Shown one piece after another: positions 51,228 to 58,899 of a stretch of 64,000 nucleotides of DNA. Location of the stretch: assembly GCF_050571805.1 (NCBI RefSeq), contig NZ_CP192219.1; one strand, given 5' to 3'. Made by a program: the position numbers and the translations under genes. The stretch is from Halodesulfovibrio aestuarii (GTDB lineage: Bacteria; Desulfobacterota; Desulfovibrionia; Desulfovibrionales; Desulfovibrionaceae). The notes below the pieces were generated by a model. It was not told where the DNA came from. It searched no databases and saw only the letters and a list, made by a program, of their open reading frames with translations. Position 1 is the stretch's first letter. Every line of letters begins with the position of its first letter.

Positions 51228-52199
51228 TTACGCGTATAAGTGACAGAGTACATGATGGTTTTTTTCAACTTCCAACCACTGCGGCGCGACTTCTCTACAG
51301 ACTGGCATCACCCTTCTACAGCGTGTATGAAACGGGCAGCCTTCAGGCAGCGTCAATGGACTTGGTATATCTCCATGTTGTGGAGTGCCGACGCTACGTC
51401 TTCCTGGAACAGGAATCGGTATCGCCTCAAGCAGCATCTGAGTATATGGATGCAATGCGTTGTCAAACAACGCCTGAGTACTCGTGAATTCGACAAGACG
51501 CCCGAGATACATGACTGCAATAGTGTCGCTTACGTGCCCAACAACAGCTAAATCATGCGATATAAACATGTACGTCAGACCAAAATCTGTCTGTAAATCC
51601 GTCAGCAGATTCAACACCTGCGCCTGAACTGAAACATCCAACGCAGAAACGGCTTCATCGCAAACAATAAAGTCCGGATTCAGGACCAAAGAACGTGCAA
51701 TTGCCACGCGTTGTCGCTGACCACCGGAAAATTCATGTGGATAACGGGCATAGTGTTCCGCACGCATCCCAACACGTTCAAGCAAATCTGTTACGACCTT
51801 TTTACGCTCTCTTGGCTTTCCTACACGATGCACATCCAACGCTTCCTGAATACTTTTACCGATGCTTTTACGTGGATTCAATGACGAGACGGGATCTTGA
51901 AAGATCATCTGAATACGACGAGGTAAAGAATGAGTCACCTCGCGGCTCCCGTGCCATATAGATTCTCCCTCCAGCAAAACATCACCGGAAGAAGGCGGAA
52001 GCAAATGGGCAACAATTTTTGCCAACGTAGATTTACCACAGCCACTCTCGCCGACCAGCCCCAGCGTTGTACCTTTTTCAATTCTTAAACTGACGTCATT
52101 CACGGCCGTCAGTTCTCTAGGAGCTTTCGACAACAAAGGTTGTTCTACGGAAAATGTACGCGTAACGTTTTTAAGTTCTAAAAAAGTTGTAATGCTCAT
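51228..52199 (-). CDS. Peptide/nickel ABC transporter ATP-binding protein (OppF/DppF type)
   Basis: The 323-residue ATPase has Walker A GESGCGKST, Q-loop FQDPVSSLNPR, signature FSGGQRQR, Walker B FIVCDEAVSALD and an H-loop in FISHDLAVV. Its C-terminal part is the oligopeptide-transporter extension with cysteines in GCPFHTRCRRVMPVC and VLCHLYA. Usually such ATPases come in a pair with permeases; none is next to it. The other parts must be elsewhere, or it is used with another system. No known substrate is evident. Confidence 0.86.
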   Translation of the reverse strand: MSITTFLELKNVTRTFSVEQPLLSKAPRELTAVNDVSLRIEKGTTLGLVGESGCGKSTLAKIVAHLLPPSSGDVLLEGESIWHGSREVTHSLPRRIQMIFQDPVSSLNPRKSIGKSIQEALDVHRVGKPRERKKVVTDLLERVGMRAEHYARYPHEFSGGQRQRVAIARSLVLNPDFIVCDEAVSALDVSVQAQVLNLLTDLQTDFGLTYMFISHDLAVVGHVSDTIAVMYLGRLVEFTSTQALFDNALHPYTQMLLEAIPIPVPGRRSVGTPQHGDIPSPLTLPEGCPFHTRCRRVMPVCREVAPQWLEVEKNHHVLCHLYA

Positions 52200-52353
52200 C
52201 TCTCCAGTACGTTAGAGTCCAACGCTCATATAGTAACAACATGTCATTGTATGAGCAAAAACCTATCGATACAACTAATGATTACAGGAGACCCACTACG
52301 CTTTATTGACAAGGTTTTTGAAATGAGCCACTTTCCACCTCCGAGGGATAAAC

Positions 52354-52626
52354 ATGGCAAAAAAACGCACTAGAAAACCACGTCCACCATTACCAGCACC
52401 AAGCTGGTCGAGCATGCTGTATGTAAAAATTGAAAAAAAATACATCGGCATGTTCCGCTTTCTACTAGAAGCACAAGATAACCTCGGCTACGCATCCGTA
52501 GTCGATAATTACGACTGTGTGCTTAAAGTTACCTACTCGCCGCATCAGGATAGAGAAATACGCGCGTTCCTTAAAGGCATGCAGGAAACTATTCCATTTG
52601 AAGTCTTTGAACGGCCAGTGGAATAG
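52354..52626 (+). CDS. DUF4911 domain protein
   Basis: The 90-residue protein matches DUF4911, a small family found mostly in Desulfovibrionaceae and relatives. A basic Pro-rich start (RKPRPPLPAPSW) precedes a ferredoxin-like beta-alpha-beta region with MLYVKIEKKYIGMFRFLLEAQDN and the ending ETIPFEVFERPVE. No function is known. It is a single gene. Confidence 0.8.
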   Translation: MAKKRTRKPRPPLPAPSWSSMLYVKIEKKYIGMFRFLLEAQDNLGYASVVDNYDCVLKVTYSPHQDREIRAFLKGMQETIPFEVFERPVE

Positions 52627-52735
52627 CTGATCCACACCACATCTATAATGCACGACATTATGTGGTTACGGAAGCTTCACCCCAACAGCACATTCAGGTA
52701 CCGCAAGCAACTGTCCTAGCCCACTGTATAAAATA

Positions 52736-52999
52736 CTATTTTCTACGAGTCACCAGATTCAGCAACAGACGTGCGATGAACCAAGCACTGCCAAAGAGAA
52801 TTGCAAGTGATAAGAAATAGAGTGGCGTGCTGGCAGCAATTTCAGAGTTTCGCAACATTGTAATTCCGCTAAAGATAATTGCAGCACTGACTATAAGCTG
52901 GAACAGGTGATTCGAATCCCGAATCACCTTACGTCGTTTGCTCATAAAAAAGCTCATGATCCAGACGATCACAAAAAAAAGTACTGCTAATTTAAACAT
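52736..52999 (-). CDS. Small membrane protein, coupled to the aldolase-like gene
   Basis: The 87-residue product has a hydrophobic N-terminal helix (FKLAVLFFVIVWIMSFFMS), a basic loop with SKRRKVIRDSNH, and two more hydrophobic segments. No family was recognised. Its ATG at 52999 overlaps the stop codon of the aldolase-like gene by 8 bases, which suggests coupled translation. An upstream start would add residues that read like the other gene's frame and is not supported. Confidence 0.65.
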   Translation of the reverse strand: MFKLAVLFFVIVWIMSFFMSKRRKVIRDSNHLFQLIVSAAIIFSGITMLRNSEIAASTPLYFLSLAILFGSAWFIARLLLNLVTRRK

Positions 53000-53777
53000 C
53001 TTCTTTCTGAGGTTCCTCTGCAAGAGTCGCAATGCTCTGGATACGTTCCAGACTTGTAACTTGTTCATTCTGAGGAAGAATCTGAAACGGCACAATTACC
53101 CCATCCGCACCGCAAGCAAGGCCATTTTCAACGGACTTACAATAACTGCCGAATATCGCTGCTCCGTGAGTACCTGTTAATAGTACAGGTGCGGTGGAAT
53201 CCCCCACGGCTTGTGCAAAACTTTCCTGATGGCCGGAGTAAGGCACAGCAATAACATCTGCACCAAGCTCACTGCCGAGGCTTATTGAGTCTGCAATGAG
53301 CGCACGGTCGTATTCCTGAACGATACGATCACCCTTTGCAAAAATTGAAAGAAGCACCGGTAATCCGTAGGAATGGGCTTCCTCGCTGATGTTGCCAAAG
53401 TCCTGAAGCATTTTTTCTTCGTACTCATTGCCGATGGCGAGTTGCAAAGCAACAGCCCCTGCTCCAGAGCGTAACGCTTCAAGCACTGAACAAACAATGC
53501 TACGATTCCAAGCTGGCACAGCATGTTTACTTGCTGTAGAAAGCTGGATGATCAACGGAAGAGATGCAGGAAAAGTTAATCCATACGTTCGGGCAAAACC
53601 ACTTGATACAATAAGTGAAGTTAGCGGATGTTTGCTAATGGCTTCTACGCAGGCAGGAATTGAGGCAGAAGAAGAAAAACCACCGTCCATTCGGGACTGT
53701 TCAAAAGAAACAATAACAGGTTTTGATTTGTTGTCTGTTGAAAGCAGATGCTCTCTTCTACGATAAATGCCAATCAT
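52992..53777 (-). CDS. Class I aldolase-like (DhnA/LacD-type) barrel protein
   Basis: The 261-residue protein looks like a divergent DhnA/archaeal class I fructose-bisphosphate aldolase barrel: SFEQSRMDGGFS near the start, GAGAVALQL, LPVLLSIFAKGDR and GADVIAVPYSGHQESFAQAV. In active enzymes the Schiff-base lysine sits in the ADxxK-x-x-Y-x-G motif; here that place is A177, not Lys. The usual MDHG is MDGG. It may therefore be inactive or use another residue. ATG 53777 is chosen because AGGAG lies six bases before it; the ATG two codons earlier is too close. It is transcribed with the methyltransferase gene. Confidence 0.6.
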   Translation of the reverse strand: MIGIYRRREHLLSTDNKSKPVIVSFEQSRMDGGFSSSASIPACVEAISKHPLTSLIVSSGFARTYGLTFPASLPLIIQLSTASKHAVPAWNRSIVCSVLEALRSGAGAVALQLAIGNEYEEKMLQDFGNISEEAHSYGLPVLLSIFAKGDRIVQEYDRALIADSISLGSELGADVIAVPYSGHQESFAQAVGDSTAPVLLTGTHGAAIFGSYCKSVENGLACGADGVIVPFQILPQNEQVTSLERIQSIATLAEEPQKEDV

Positions 53778-53793
53778 AAACATCTCCTGAGGG

Positions 53794-54561
53794 CTATCGC
53801 CCGCGTGCATTGCATTCCAGATACGGACAAAATGTCAGAGCCCCGTCCGTAAGAGCTGTGTTGTCCCCAATGCCGCTGTACATCACAAGCGGAGCTTCAA
53901 CAACAACACCGCAGTTACCGTTTTTTCTAGCTTCAAGCAATACCAGCGTACTATTTTGATCTGCCTTACTGTGAATAAATTTTATACGCTTAGGCGTCAG
54001 TTTATTCCGTGAACAAACCACCACAAGCTCTTCAAGGCGCTCCGAAGGGAATATACAACAGAACGCTCCCTTATTCTTTACCAGAAAAGAGGCCGCCTGC
54101 ACAAATGCCTCAAGCGCACCTTCTGTTTCAAACAACGCACACGTCCGTTCCTGTGTTGCTGCGTGCCGCCCCTGATTCTGCCTCCTATACGGAGGGTTGG
54201 ACACAACCAAGTCTGCACTTTCAGCCGCAAGACCGCTCGCACGAATGTTACCCACATCAACCAGAGTACCACTAAAACGCTCTGCAACTCCCAAAGACTC
54301 AGCATTCTGCTTTGCCGCATCAAGCAATACAGGTTGTAATTCAAGCCCTGTCACTGCCAGCTGCTCGTTCTCTAGTAACATCGTCAAACCAACAATGCCA
54401 CAGCCTGCACCAAGATCAACAGCCGTGCGGTACTTCGCTGCACCAGCAAACCTCGCCAGCAACAACGCATCCATTGAAAAGCGGAACGTCCCCTCCGGTT
54501 GAAAAAGGCCGCGTGGAAAATATTCCCGAGCCACCGCTATCTCATCTTCTTTACGCATCAT
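53794..54561 (-). CDS. TrmN6-like methyltransferase
   Basis: The 255-residue SAM-dependent methyltransferase resembles YfiC/TrmN6, which makes m6A37 in tRNA-Val. The N-terminal LFQPEGTFRFSMDALLLARF is the family entry, then AVDLGAGCGIVGL (SAM motif I), and NPPY in DLVVSNPPYRRQNQGRHAATQE for N6-adenine methylation. The tail with SKADQNSTLVLLEARKNG is normal. GAGGGTA precedes ATG 54561; ATG is repeated, so the start could be one codon later. The aldolase-like gene follows after 16 bases. The tRNA target is inferred. Confidence 0.85.
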   Translation of the reverse strand: MMRKEDEIAVAREYFPRGLFQPEGTFRFSMDALLLARFAGAAKYRTAVDLGAGCGIVGLTMLLENEQLAVTGLELQPVLLDAAKQNAESLGVAERFSGTLVDVGNIRASGLAAESADLVVSNPPYRRQNQGRHAATQERTCALFETEGALEAFVQAASFLVKNKGAFCCIFPSERLEELVVVCSRNKLTPKRIKFIHSKADQNSTLVLLEARKNGNCGVVVEAPLVMYSGIGDNTALTDGALTFCPYLECNARGR

Positions 54562-54723
54562 TACCCTCAACGCGCCGCAGGCGCTTTTTTCTTGCCTTCG
54601 GCGGATGGGCTGAAACTATTACACAGAGTCCCCAGCCCCTTTCAATATTTTTTGTATTACGGAAGATGCCCGTTATGTAACTTCGCAACCGGCTCAACAT
54701 CTACATTTTCTTGCTTAAATATA

Positions 54724-54756
54724 AAAAAAGGGTGGGACTAATCTCCCCACCCTTTC
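54724..54756 (-). terminator. Terminator of the roo gene
   Basis: AAGGGTGGG pairs with CCCACCCTT; the minus strand ends with seven T. It lies about 165 bases downstream of the roo stop on the minus strand, so it may also belong to a later part of the transcript. Confidence 0.75.
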
Positions 54757-54921
54757 CTTACAAACACTATTAAAGCCGTGGTCGCTGTTATTAACAAGAA
54801 TCCTTCGCTAATCGGGTCAAAGGAGATTCCCCCTTACGAATGCAAGGCAAAGCCTGCCCTTCGGAAACTCATCAAAGAAAATACAACTCAAGAAGAGAAA
54901 GCGCCACAGGCTCCCAAACAG

Positions 54922-56133
54922 TTAGTCGCCACACTTCTCTTTAAGAGCTTTTGCAAGTTCAACACCCATTTCATAGCACTTTTTAAAAGAATCGTGCGTT
55001 GGAACGAACTGAATTTTTACGCCATCAACAGGCATTTCAAATCCCATATCGACAAGACTACCGGAAAGTGATTTTACGCACTCACCAGACCAACCGAAGG
55101 AACCGAATGCGCCGCCAATGCGGTTCTGCGGACGCAGCCCTTTCATGTAGGTAAGCATTTTAGCTACTTCAGGCAAAATACCGTTATTATGTGTCGGAGA
55201 ACCGAAGACTACAGCACTGGCGCTTCCAAGCTCTGTCATTACAGCGCTATGATGATCAGTCTTAAGATGCATAATGCGTACTGGAACACCTTCGCTTTCA
55301 AAGCCTTCCGCAACGGCGTAAGCCATTTTTTCGGTAGAATGCCACATTGTATCAAAGATAATTACAGCACGTTTTTTCCATGCCTGCTCTGCAAATTCAC
55401 GATACTTATCGAAGCACCACTGAACATCTTCTTTACCACGGAAAATAAGACCATGATCCGGTGCAAGCATATCAATTTCAATACCCATTTCTGCAATAGC
55501 ATCAAGGGTCTTGAGTACTAACGGAGAGAACGGAAGAACAATATTATGGTAATATTCTACCATATCGTGCTCTACAACGGCACGGTCTACTTCGTCTACA
55601 AAGCGTTCGGTAGTAGAGATGTTCTGGCCGAAAATGTCGTTACAAATAAGAAGCTTGTCCTGTGGGATGTAGGAAACCATAGAATCAGGCCAGTGAAGCA
55701 TACGGGTTTCGATAAACTGGATGTCACGAGAACCAATGTTAATGGAGTCGCCTGTTTTCACAACTTCAATAGGCCACCCCTCTGTATCGTAGTGAGCCTG
55801 CATGGACCGTTTACCCAGAGGTGAGCAGAAAATCTTCTCCGGTTTGCAGAGTTCAACGAGCTTAGGAAGACAGCCGGAGTGGTCTGGTTCAAGATGGTTA
55901 CAAACGATGTAGTCTACTTTTTCCAGCTCGGTCACGTTAGACATACGGCAGAGCATTGTATCAAGAAAATTACTTTTTACTGTATCAAAAAGTACTGTTT
56001 TTTCATCTTTTACGAGATAGGTATTATACGTGGTACCCTGTGGAGACAGTGAGTAGCCATGAAAATCACGGCTCGTATAATCAACTGCACCGACCCAAAA
56101 TACGTCTTTCTTAATTTCAACAGGATGCATCAT
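54922..56133 (-). CDS. roo: Rubredoxin:oxygen oxidoreductase (A-type flavoprotein, FprA)
   Basis: The 403-residue diiron flavoprotein reduces O2 to water (and in part NO) with electrons from rubredoxin. The N-terminal metallo-beta-lactamase-like domain holds the metal motif HLEPDHSG, a further His in RMLHWPDS and a later Asp in LICNDIFG; APDHGLIF supplies the last His. The flavodoxin domain (about 250-400) has IIFDTMWHSTEKMAYAVAEGF and FGSPTHNNGI, and ends at GSFGWSGE. Length and motifs are typical of Desulfovibrio Roo. A terminator separates it from rd upstream, so it has its own promoter, with a 16-base palindrome about 97 bases before the start. Confidence 0.95.
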   Translation of the reverse strand: MMHPVEIKKDVFWVGAVDYTSRDFHGYSLSPQGTTYNTYLVKDEKTVLFDTVKSNFLDTMLCRMSNVTELEKVDYIVCNHLEPDHSGCLPKLVELCKPEKIFCSPLGKRSMQAHYDTEGWPIEVVKTGDSINIGSRDIQFIETRMLHWPDSMVSYIPQDKLLICNDIFGQNISTTERFVDEVDRAVVEHDMVEYYHNIVLPFSPLVLKTLDAIAEMGIEIDMLAPDHGLIFRGKEDVQWCFDKYREFAEQAWKKRAVIIFDTMWHSTEKMAYAVAEGFESEGVPVRIMHLKTDHHSAVMTELGSASAVVFGSPTHNNGILPEVAKMLTYMKGLRPQNRIGGAFGSFGWSGECVKSLSGSLVDMGFEMPVDGVKIQFVPTHDSFKKCYEMGVELAKALKEKCGD

Positions 56134-56229
56134 GTTTTCCTTATTACTTGCCCTTGTATTCAGAGAAAGGATCTTAGAGAGAAATTTTGTTGCTGTTCAA
56201 AACAAATAGCAGCGTGTCACCGCTCTAAG

Positions 56230-56245
56230 AGTATAGCGCTATACT
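56230..56245. promoter_or_regulatory. 16-base perfect palindrome upstream of roo
   Basis: AGTATAGCGCTATACT is fully self-complementary and lies about 97 bases before the roo ATG, in an otherwise AT-rich leader. It could be a regulator binding site. Confidence 0.45.
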
Positions 56246-56396
56246 TAAAGAGCCTGTATTCTCGCACTGATTACGTCAGCAACACGCAAAAAAATCTACC
56301 AAAGTAACGCACACCATGGCACAACAGCTAAAGATAACGATAGCATGTGCGCCTATATCCTGTACAGAGTATGCTATACAACAATTTACTAAAAAA

Positions 56397-56420
56397 AGCC
56401 CCCCTTCATGAGGGGGGCTT
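56397..56420 (-). terminator. Terminator of the dfx-rd operon
   Basis: AAGCCCCCCT pairs with AGGGGGGCTT around TCATG; the minus strand has seven T after it. Confidence 0.9.
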
Positions 56421-56428
56421 ACTATTGC

Positions 56429-56587
56429 TTAAGCTGGTTCGAATTCGCTCTTAGGAGCCCCGCAAACCGGACAAAGCCAATCATCAGGAATATCTTCGAA
56501 CTTTGTGCCTGGCGCTACCCCATTATCAGGATCACCCTCAGCAGGATCGTATTCATAACCACAAATCAAGCATACATATTTTTCCAT
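56429..56587 (-). CDS. rd: Rubredoxin
   Basis: This 52-residue product is a complete rubredoxin, an Fe(Cys)4 electron carrier. The iron is held by C6-x2-C9 (YVCLICGYEYDP) and C39-x2-C42 (LCPVCGAPKSEFEPA), with the family's FEDIPDDWLCP in between. It starts at ATG 56587, 18 bases after the dfx stop, so both are one transcript. It should reduce Roo and the Dfx site. It is a short gene that is easily missed. Confidence 0.96.
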   Translation of the reverse strand: MEKYVCLICGYEYDPAEGDPDNGVAPGTKFEDIPDDWLCPVCGAPKSEFEPA

Positions 56588-56605
56588 TGTTCTCTACCCC
56601 TTTGA

Positions 56606-56986
56606 TTATGCTTCAGCTTTCCAGTGACCATGAAGATTACAGTATTCACGAACAGTAACGGTTTCTGCTTCAACACAGAACTCGGCTTCAGGGGCATCAC
56701 CCGGATTAAGAAATTTGGTGTAACTTACGCCGTCTGCAATAAGCTCAATCCACTGAATCCAATGTGTGTCAATCATAGGATGAGCAACTTCACCGACTTT
56801 TACGAGGTAGCCATTCGCAGTTTTTTCAATAACTGGAACATGCTTTTCGCGTGCTGCGTCTACGGTTCCTTCAACCTGAAGAACCATATCATCATCACAA
56901 CAAACTAAAGCTGGACCGCCACCTACGAGAATTTGAGCCATATTTCCGCAGTGCTCACATTTGTAAACTTCAAGACGATTTGGCAT
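56606..56986 (-). CDS. dfx: Desulfoferrodoxin (superoxide reductase)
   Basis: The 126-residue protein reduces superoxide to peroxide. Its N-terminal desulforedoxin-like centre has C10-x2-C13 and C29-C30 (YKCEHCGNMAQ, ALVCCDDDM). The catalytic centre II uses His from EKHVPV, EVAHPMIDTHWIQW and CNLHGHWKA and the Cys of REYCNLH. All are present, so it is a 2Fe-type enzyme. ATG 56986 is preceded by AGGAGG at six bases; an upstream start adds seven residues and overlaps the site. It forms an operon with rd. Confidence 0.95.
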   Translation of the reverse strand: MPNRLEVYKCEHCGNMAQILVGGGPALVCCDDDMVLQVEGTVDAAREKHVPVIEKTANGYLVKVGEVAHPMIDTHWIQWIELIADGVSYTKFLNPGDAPEAEFCVEAETVTVREYCNLHGHWKAEA

Positions 56987-57250
56987 CGGGAGCCTCCTGA
57001 TCGGCATTATATTATTTTTATTCGGGGAAAAATCGTTTTCCAGTAACCAGAATTTCGAGTGCTGCGTTACTATACACGTAAAAGAGTATCAGTTCAACGC
57101 GTTAAGCAGGCTTTTATCTGCTCCTGCCATCTGTTGAAAAACATATACGCAGTTGAAAAAGAATAATCAAGCTATTAATAACTATTCTTATTAAGCTTTT
57201 TTCCCTTTCTCGCTTAACCCATTGAATTACATAAATTTTGTAAAAAACAA
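56987..57250. promoter_or_regulatory. Control region upstream of dfx
   Basis: No gene; AT-rich, with a weak AACGCGTT palindrome near 57096. It should hold the dfx-rd promoter. Confidence 0.35.
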
Positions 57251-57286
57251 AAAAGAGGCAGAGAGTATGCACTCTCTGCCTCTTTT
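57251..57286 (-). terminator. Terminator of mltG
   Basis: AAAAGAGGCAGAGAGT and ACTCTCTGCCTCTTTT are exact reverse complements around ATGC. On the minus strand a T-run follows. It lies about 70 bases after the mltG stop. Confidence 0.88.
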
Positions 57287-57353
57287 ACTGAAAATATCAT
57301 CAAGCACAGCGGTATGTTAAGCCATACGTCTGCTGGCCTAACACATCATGACC

Positions 57354-58382
57354 TTATTTCTTCTTGCCCAGCTGAAACTTACGAACAGCTTTGTTATGTT
57401 CTTTCAAAGTCTTGCTAAACTTATGCGAACCATCACCTTTTGCGACAAAGAACAGGTAGTCATGCTGTGCAGGATTCATGGCAGCGTTTATGGCTTCAAG
57501 CCCGGGGGAACAAATAGGCCCCGGAGGTAAGCCTCTGTGCTGATACGTGTTATACTCATTATTTTTGTTACGAATGTCAGCGCGACGGATATTGCCGTCG
57601 AAATCCTGACCCAAACCATAAATGATAGTCGGGTCAGCTTGCATACGCATTCCCCTCTCAAGGCGATTACGATACACGCCAGCAACAAGTTCGCGCTCTG
57701 ACGCAATTGCGGTCTCTTTTTCTACTAACGAAGCTAAAATAAGAATCTTTTGCAATACTTTTGTATCTGGAACATCGTCTCCCCAGACAGAGGAAGTTTT
57801 CTGCCAGAACATATGAACGAGCATTGATGCCACGTTTTCTGCAGAAGCTTCATTCAATACCTTAGGCTTGTGCAACTTATACGTTTCAGGAAACAGAAAG
57901 CCTTCTGCACTGGAAAACGGAATGTTATTTTTTTTCAGGAAAGCGGGATCATGAATAACTTTTGAAAAATCCTCTGCTCTGGCAAATCCCTGCTGTTCAA
58001 TTTTTTTGGCAACATCCCACCAAGGCAACCCTTCCTGAAAAGACAACGTATAAAGAACTCCCTTGCCACGTATGAGTTCTTGTAAAAGACGTTCGGGCGT
58101 CCAGCCGGTATTAATTAAATATTCGCCGGCCTTTAACTGCTGCTGCTGTTTACGAATGCGAACAAGCACACGAAATGCAAATGGATATGTGACGGCGCCC
58201 TGACGTGCCATATCATCAATAACCTGATTAAACGACGCACCGTCCGGAACAACAAGAGGCACTTCGCGCGATTCTTCCTGCATAGGAGAACGAGTGTACG
58301 CTTCAAACGCAAACCATGCCCCACCTGCCATAAGAATAACAAGCACTGCTATTGCACTGCATATTTTAGAAAATGTACTCAT
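57354..58382 (-). CDS. mltG: Endolytic murein transglycosylase MltG
   Basis: MltG cleaves nascent glycan strands near the membrane and limits their length. The 342-residue protein has an N-terminal membrane helix (about 5-25, ICSAIAVLVILMAGGAWFAF), a LysM-like part and the YceG domain with LSFQEGLPWWDVAKKIEQQG and the catalytic Glu in LASLVEKETAIASERELVAGVYRNRL, then ADPTIIYGLG and NTYQHRGLPPGPICSPG. The ATG at 58382 gives a normal family N-terminus; a GTG at 58421 would overlap ruvX by 29 bases. It is transcribed with ruvX. Confidence 0.93.
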   Translation of the reverse strand: MSTFSKICSAIAVLVILMAGGAWFAFEAYTRSPMQEESREVPLVVPDGASFNQVIDDMARQGAVTYPFAFRVLVRIRKQQQQLKAGEYLINTGWTPERLLQELIRGKGVLYTLSFQEGLPWWDVAKKIEQQGFARAEDFSKVIHDPAFLKKNNIPFSSAEGFLFPETYKLHKPKVLNEASAENVASMLVHMFWQKTSSVWGDDVPDTKVLQKILILASLVEKETAIASERELVAGVYRNRLERGMRMQADPTIIYGLGQDFDGNIRRADIRNKNNEYNTYQHRGLPPGPICSPGLEAINAAMNPAQHDYLFFVAKGDGSHKFSKTLKEHNKAVRKFQLGKKK

Positions 58383-58392
58383 ATAAATACTA

Positions 58393-58824
58393 CTAATCGT
58401 ACCGCTGTCTGTGCTCTTCACTCAAGTGCAAAAACGACTCTAAAATGCGCACGGCAGCCTGCTGATCAACAACTTTATCAATCTCGTGCCCCTTCAGTCC
58501 AGCATCACGCAGCTCTAATTCTGCCTCAAAGGAACTGAGAGCTTCTGTGATGATAAAAATCGGCAGGTCGCAACGGCGGCGCAACCGTGCCAAAAAATTG
58601 CGAACCTGTCGGGACATAAGGGTTTCTTCACCATCCAGAGTCATCGGCAGGCCAACAACAATCGCATCAGGAGTCTCTTTCTCGATAAACGCCAGAAGTT
58701 CCGTGAAAAATTTTTCACGGGTTTTCATTATCAGCGTCATACGCGGAAATGCCATGTTGCCCCCAGTGTCGCTGGCAGCAAGCCCTGTCCGCTTTGTTCC
58801 GTAGTCAATCGCAATATATTTCAT
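58393..58824 (-). CDS. ruvX: Putative pre-16S rRNA nuclease (YqgF/RuvX)
   Basis: The 143-residue RNase H-fold protein is a YqgF-type nuclease linked to 16S rRNA 5' maturation. The acidic site residues are D7 in AIDYGTKRTGLA, E in IITEALSSFEAE and D in KVVDQQAAVRILESF. VVGLPMTLDG is also typical. mltG follows directly, as is common in many bacteria. Confidence 0.93.
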   Translation of the reverse strand: MKYIAIDYGTKRTGLAASDTGGNMAFPRMTLIMKTREKFFTELLAFIEKETPDAIVVGLPMTLDGEETLMSRQVRNFLARLRRRCDLPIFIITEALSSFEAELELRDAGLKGHEIDKVVDQQAAVRILESFLHLSEEHRQRYD

Positions 58825-58899
58825 GTAATGTTTCTTTTGCCATAATACGCAAAGCTCCCCTCCTGACTGTAAACGAGTGCAGAAGGGGAGCCAACGTTA

